From Burkholderiales bacterium (GTDB lineage: Bacteria; Pseudomonadota; Gammaproteobacteria; Burkholderiales; Burkholderiaceae_C), in the NCBI GenBank assembly GCA_016191525.1, contig JACPOK010000039.1, forward strand, positions 62,001 to 126,000: a stretch of 64,000 bases of DNA, read 5' to 3'. Below, one piece after another: positions 61,582 to 64,000 of this stretch. Under the pieces are notes generated by a model. That model did no database searches and was not told the DNA's origin. It saw only the letters and a program-made list of their open reading frames with translations. The number at the start of each line of letters is the position of its first letter. Position 1 is the first letter of the stretch. The position numbers were made by a program, and so were the translations under genes.

Positions 61582-62625
61582 GTGGATATTACCCAGCTGC
61601 TCGCTTTCAGCGTCAAGAACAAGGCATCCGACCTTCACCTCTCCGCAGGGCTTCCGCCCATGATCCGCGTGCACGGCGACGTGCGGCGCATCAACGTCGA
61701 CGCGTTGGACCACAAGCAGGTTCACGGCATGGTGTACGACATCATGAACGACACCCAGCGCAAGAACTACGAAGAGTTCCTGGAAGTCGACTTTTCATTC
61801 GAGATCGAGGGCCTGGCGCGCTTCCGCGTCAACGCCTTCAACCAGAACCGCGGCGCCGGCGCCGTGTTCCGGACCATTCCCTCCAAGATCCTCACGCTCG
61901 AGCAGCTGAACGCGCCCAAGATTTTCGGCGACCTGGCGCTCAAGCCGCGCGGCATGGTGCTGGTGACGGGGCCCACGGGCTCGGGCAAGTCCACCACGCT
62001 GGCCGCGATGGTCAACTTCCTGAATGAAACCGAGTACGGCCACATCCTGACGGTGGAAGACCCGATCGAATTCGTGCACGAATCCAAGAAATGCCTGATC
62101 AACCAGCGCGAGGTCGGCCCGATGACGCTGTCGTTCTCCGCGGCGCTGAGGTCCGCGCTGCGCGAAGACCCGGACGCGATCCTGGTGGGCGAAATGCGCG
62201 ACCTGGAAACCATCCGCCTGGCCATGACGGCGGCTGAGACGGGCCACCTGGTGTTCGGCACGCTGCACACCTCGTCCGCCGCCAAGACCATCGACCGGAT
62301 CATCGACGTGTTCCCCGCCGACGAAAAGGAAATGATCCGGGCCATGCTGTCCGAATCGCTGCAGGCCGTGATCTCGCAGACGCTGTGCAAGACCAAGGAC
62401 GGCACCGGACGCGTCGCCGCGCACGAAATCATGATCGCCACCTCCGCCATCCGCAACCTGATCCGCGAGGCCAAGGTGGCGCAGATGTATTCGTCCATCC
62501 AGACCGGCAACAGCTTCGGCATGCAGACGCTGGACCAGAACCTGTCGGACCTGGTCAAGCGCAACGTCATCAGCCCCGGCGAAGCGCGCGGCAAGGCCAA
62601 GATTCCCGACAACTTCCCGGGATGA
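61582..62625 (+). CDS. pilT: Type IV pilus retraction ATPase PilT
   Basis: A 347-residue hexameric ATPase of the secretion/twitching family that powers pilus retraction. N-terminal SDLHLSAGLPPMIRVHG, Walker A GPTGSGKSTT, Asp box ILTVEDPIEFVH, Walker B region DAILVGEMRD, His box TGHLVFGTLHTSSAAKTIDRI, and the C-terminal AIRNLIREAK (AIRNLIRE motif required for retraction) are all intact. It starts at GTG 61582 with GGGAT upstream. The cyclic-nucleotide-binding gene follows in 13 bp, then pilU. Confidence 0.96.
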   Translation: MDITQLLAFSVKNKASDLHLSAGLPPMIRVHGDVRRINVDALDHKQVHGMVYDIMNDTQRKNYEEFLEVDFSFEIEGLARFRVNAFNQNRGAGAVFRTIPSKILTLEQLNAPKIFGDLALKPRGMVLVTGPTGSGKSTTLAAMVNFLNETEYGHILTVEDPIEFVHESKKCLINQREVGPMTLSFSAALRSALREDPDAILVGEMRDLETIRLAMTAAETGHLVFGTLHTSSAAKTIDRIIDVFPADEKEMIRAMLSESLQAVISQTLCKTKDGTGRVAAHEIMIATSAIRNLIREAKVAQMYSSIQTGNSFGMQTLDQNLSDLVKRNVISPGEARGKAKIPDNFPG

Positions 62626-62638
62626 GAAAGGAAGTGCC

Positions 62639-63274
62639 ATGAAAGGTGTACTGGGACTGCTGCGCCGCTCCGCGCCGCACGGGGAGGGCGAGGAAAAAAG
62701 CGATTCGCTGTTTTTCACCACCGCCTTCGCGGACCAGGGCGTGGACCCGTCCATGCTCATCCCGTGGGAGGCGCGCGCCAACGAGGTGGCTGCCAAGCGC
62801 ATGTCCAAGTCGCGCGGCATCGGCCTCTTGCAGGCGCTGTGGGCCAAGGACAAGTACATGAGCCGGCTGGACGCGCCGTCGACGCAGCGGCTGGAAAAGT
62901 TCTTCGATTTCGCCACGGTCTCCGCCGACCGCGACATCATCCGCCAGGACGAGTACGGCAACTTCATGATCGTGCTGCTGACGGGCACCATCGCGGTGGA
63001 CCGGGTCCAGCCCTGGGGCGAGCAGATGCGCCTGACCGAGGCCCGCCCGGGTGACATCCTGGGCGAGATGTCGCTGCTGGACAGCGGCATGAGGTTTTCC
63101 ATGTGCACCAGCCTGGCCGAGTGCGAGATCGCCGTGCTCGGCGCCGAAGGCATGGACCAGATGATGAACGAGGCGCCGCAGCTCGCGGCCAGCCTGATCG
63201 CCCTGCTGGCCCGCAAGCTCTCGCTGCGGCTGCGGGTGGTGGGGGCCAGGCTGTCGGACCGGCAAAACCCCTGA
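62639..63274 (+). CDS. Cyclic-nucleotide-binding domain protein between pilT and pilU
   Basis: A 211-residue protein. Residues 1-75 are an N-terminal extension (SLFFTTAFADQGVDPSMLI). About 80-200 are a cNMP-binding (CAP_ED) beta-roll: FDFATVSADRDIIRQDEYGNF, then RPGDILGEMSLLDSGMRFSM, where the phosphate-binding cassette with its Glu and Arg is kept. No HTH follows, so it is not a Crp-like transcription factor. Its place between pilT and pilU suggests nucleotide-dependent control of pilus motors. Confidence 0.85.
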   Translation: MKGVLGLLRRSAPHGEGEEKSDSLFFTTAFADQGVDPSMLIPWEARANEVAAKRMSKSRGIGLLQALWAKDKYMSRLDAPSTQRLEKFFDFATVSADRDIIRQDEYGNFMIVLLTGTIAVDRVQPWGEQMRLTEARPGDILGEMSLLDSGMRFSMCTSLAECEIAVLGAEGMDQMMNEAPQLAASLIALLARKLSLRLRVVGARLSDRQNP

Positions 63275-63312
63275 CAATTTAAGCAATACAGCGCAACGAA
63301 GTAAGGACCGCC

Positions 63313-64000
63313 ATGGAACGCGACCAGGCTACAAAATTCATCAACGACCTGCTCAAGCTGATGATCAGCCGCAACGGCAGCGACCTGTTCATCACGGGGG
63401 ACTTCCCGCCGGCGATCAAGGTCGACGGCAAGGTGACCAAGGTGTCGCCGCAGCCGCTGAACAGCGGGCACACGCTGGCGCTGGCCCGTTCGATCATGAA
63501 CGACAAGCAGGCGGCCGAGTTCGAGCGCACCAAGGAGTGCAACTTCGCCATCTCGCCGCCGGGCATCGGGCGCTTCCGCGTCAATGCCTTCGTGCAGCAG
63601 GGCAAGGTCGGCATGGTGCTGCGGGTGATCCCGCAGATCCTGCCCACCATCGACGGCCTGGGCGTGCCCCAGGTGCTCAAGGAAGTGGTGATGGCCAAGC
63701 GCGGCCTCACCATCCTGGTGGGCGCCACCGGCTCCGGCAAGTCCACCACGCTGGCCGCGATGGTCGACTGGCGCAACGAGAACTCGCAGGGCCACATCAT
63801 CACCATCGAGGACCCGGTGGAGTTCGTGCACCCGCACAAGAACTGCGTGGTCACGCAGCGCGAAGTGGGGCTGGACACCGACAGCTGGGAAGCAGCGCTG
63901 AAGAACACGCTGCGCCAGGCGCCCGACGTGATCCTGATGGGCGAGGTGCGCGACCGCGAGACCATGGAGCACGCCATCGCCTTCGCCGAGACCGGCCACC
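63313..64000 (+). CDS. pilU: PilT-like ATPase PilU, N-terminal part (runs off the window)
   Basis: The first 229 codons of a PilT/PilU-family ATPase; the frame is open to the end of the window. ATG 63313. N-terminal ATKFINDLLKLMISRNGSD, Walker A GATGSGKSTT, Asp box ITIEDPVEFVHPHKNC and Walker B VILMGEVRDRETM are visible; the His box begins at the edge (FAETGH). The order pilT - cNMP protein - gene implies PilU, an accessory retraction motor that works with PilT. Confidence 0.93.
   Translation, partial: MERDQATKFINDLLKLMISRNGSDLFITGDFPPAIKVDGKVTKVSPQPLNSGHTLALARSIMNDKQAAEFERTKECNFAISPPGIGRFRVNAFVQQGKVGMVLRVIPQILPTIDGLGVPQVLKEVVMAKRGLTILVGATGSGKSTTLAAMVDWRNENSQGHIITIEDPVEFVHPHKNCVVTQREVGLDTDSWEAALKNTLRQAPDVILMGEVRDRETMEHAIAFAETGH

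Overview
The window is GC-rich, densely packed chromosomal DNA from a beta-proteobacterium of the order Burkholderiales, most likely Comamonadaceae (Ramlibacter/Variovorax-like). That placement is inferred from protein sequences recalled from memory, from the gene order gatB - small secreted protein - pyrE / xth, from pilT - cyclic-nucleotide-binding gene - pilU, and from a short dispersed repeat that I associate with this family. The genus cannot be fixed from the sequence alone. I see no rRNA, tRNA, CRISPR array, transposase or phage gene.

Left third (1-24 kb): housekeeping and unlinked genes. These are the end of gatB, pyrE, xth, outer-membrane phospholipase A, the Rep helicase, an AEC-type permease, a 612-residue protein I do not recognise, a fused biotin-carrier/carboxyltransferase, an asparaginase, a hydrolase and an arginase. 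At 15.2-19.2 kb lies a five-gene stressosome operon (rsbR-rsbS-rsbT, a two-domain SpoIIE-type phosphatase, and a hybrid RsbT-like/histidine kinase) with no sigma factor beside it; rsbT has no ATG, GTG, TTG or CTG start. recQ, a RIO-like kinase, a PHB-depolymerase-type esterase and a MEDS-domain protein follow.

Middle (24-41.6 kb): a stress and signalling island. It holds a hemerythrin-like protein, a ClpP-like protease, homospermidine synthase with an amine-oxidase-type flavoprotein, a small basic KGG-type protein, a Tat-type short-chain dehydrogenase, a NarL-type response regulator, a 1006-residue CheB-CheR-PAS protein and a Gly/Gln-repeat protein. The heptamer TCCTACA recurs in both orientations in the control regions here and suggests a shared regulon. 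A two-component system (34.9-37.8 kb) faces a three-gene SPFH/band-7 operon (38.0-41.6 kb).

Right third (41.6-64 kb): catabolism and pili. A nine-gene leftward operon combines a gamma-glutamylcyclotransferase-like protein, an amino-acid ABC transporter, an ornithine cyclodeaminase-type enzyme, a VOC protein, a GntR regulator and an EamA exporter. Its promoter carries three 12-bp-phased operator-like repeats. Next to it are putA and its divergent Lrp-type regulator, so ornithine to proline to glutamate is a plausible joint route. A complete glycerol system follows: glpSTPQUV leftward, glpR and glpK rightward. The window ends with a DUF3617 protein, YggS, pilT, a cyclic-nucleotide-binding protein and a truncated pilU.

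Starts were chosen from ribosome-binding sites, overlap with neighbours and recalled family N-termini. Where they are uncertain the entry says so. All family assignments are by eye, without database searches.
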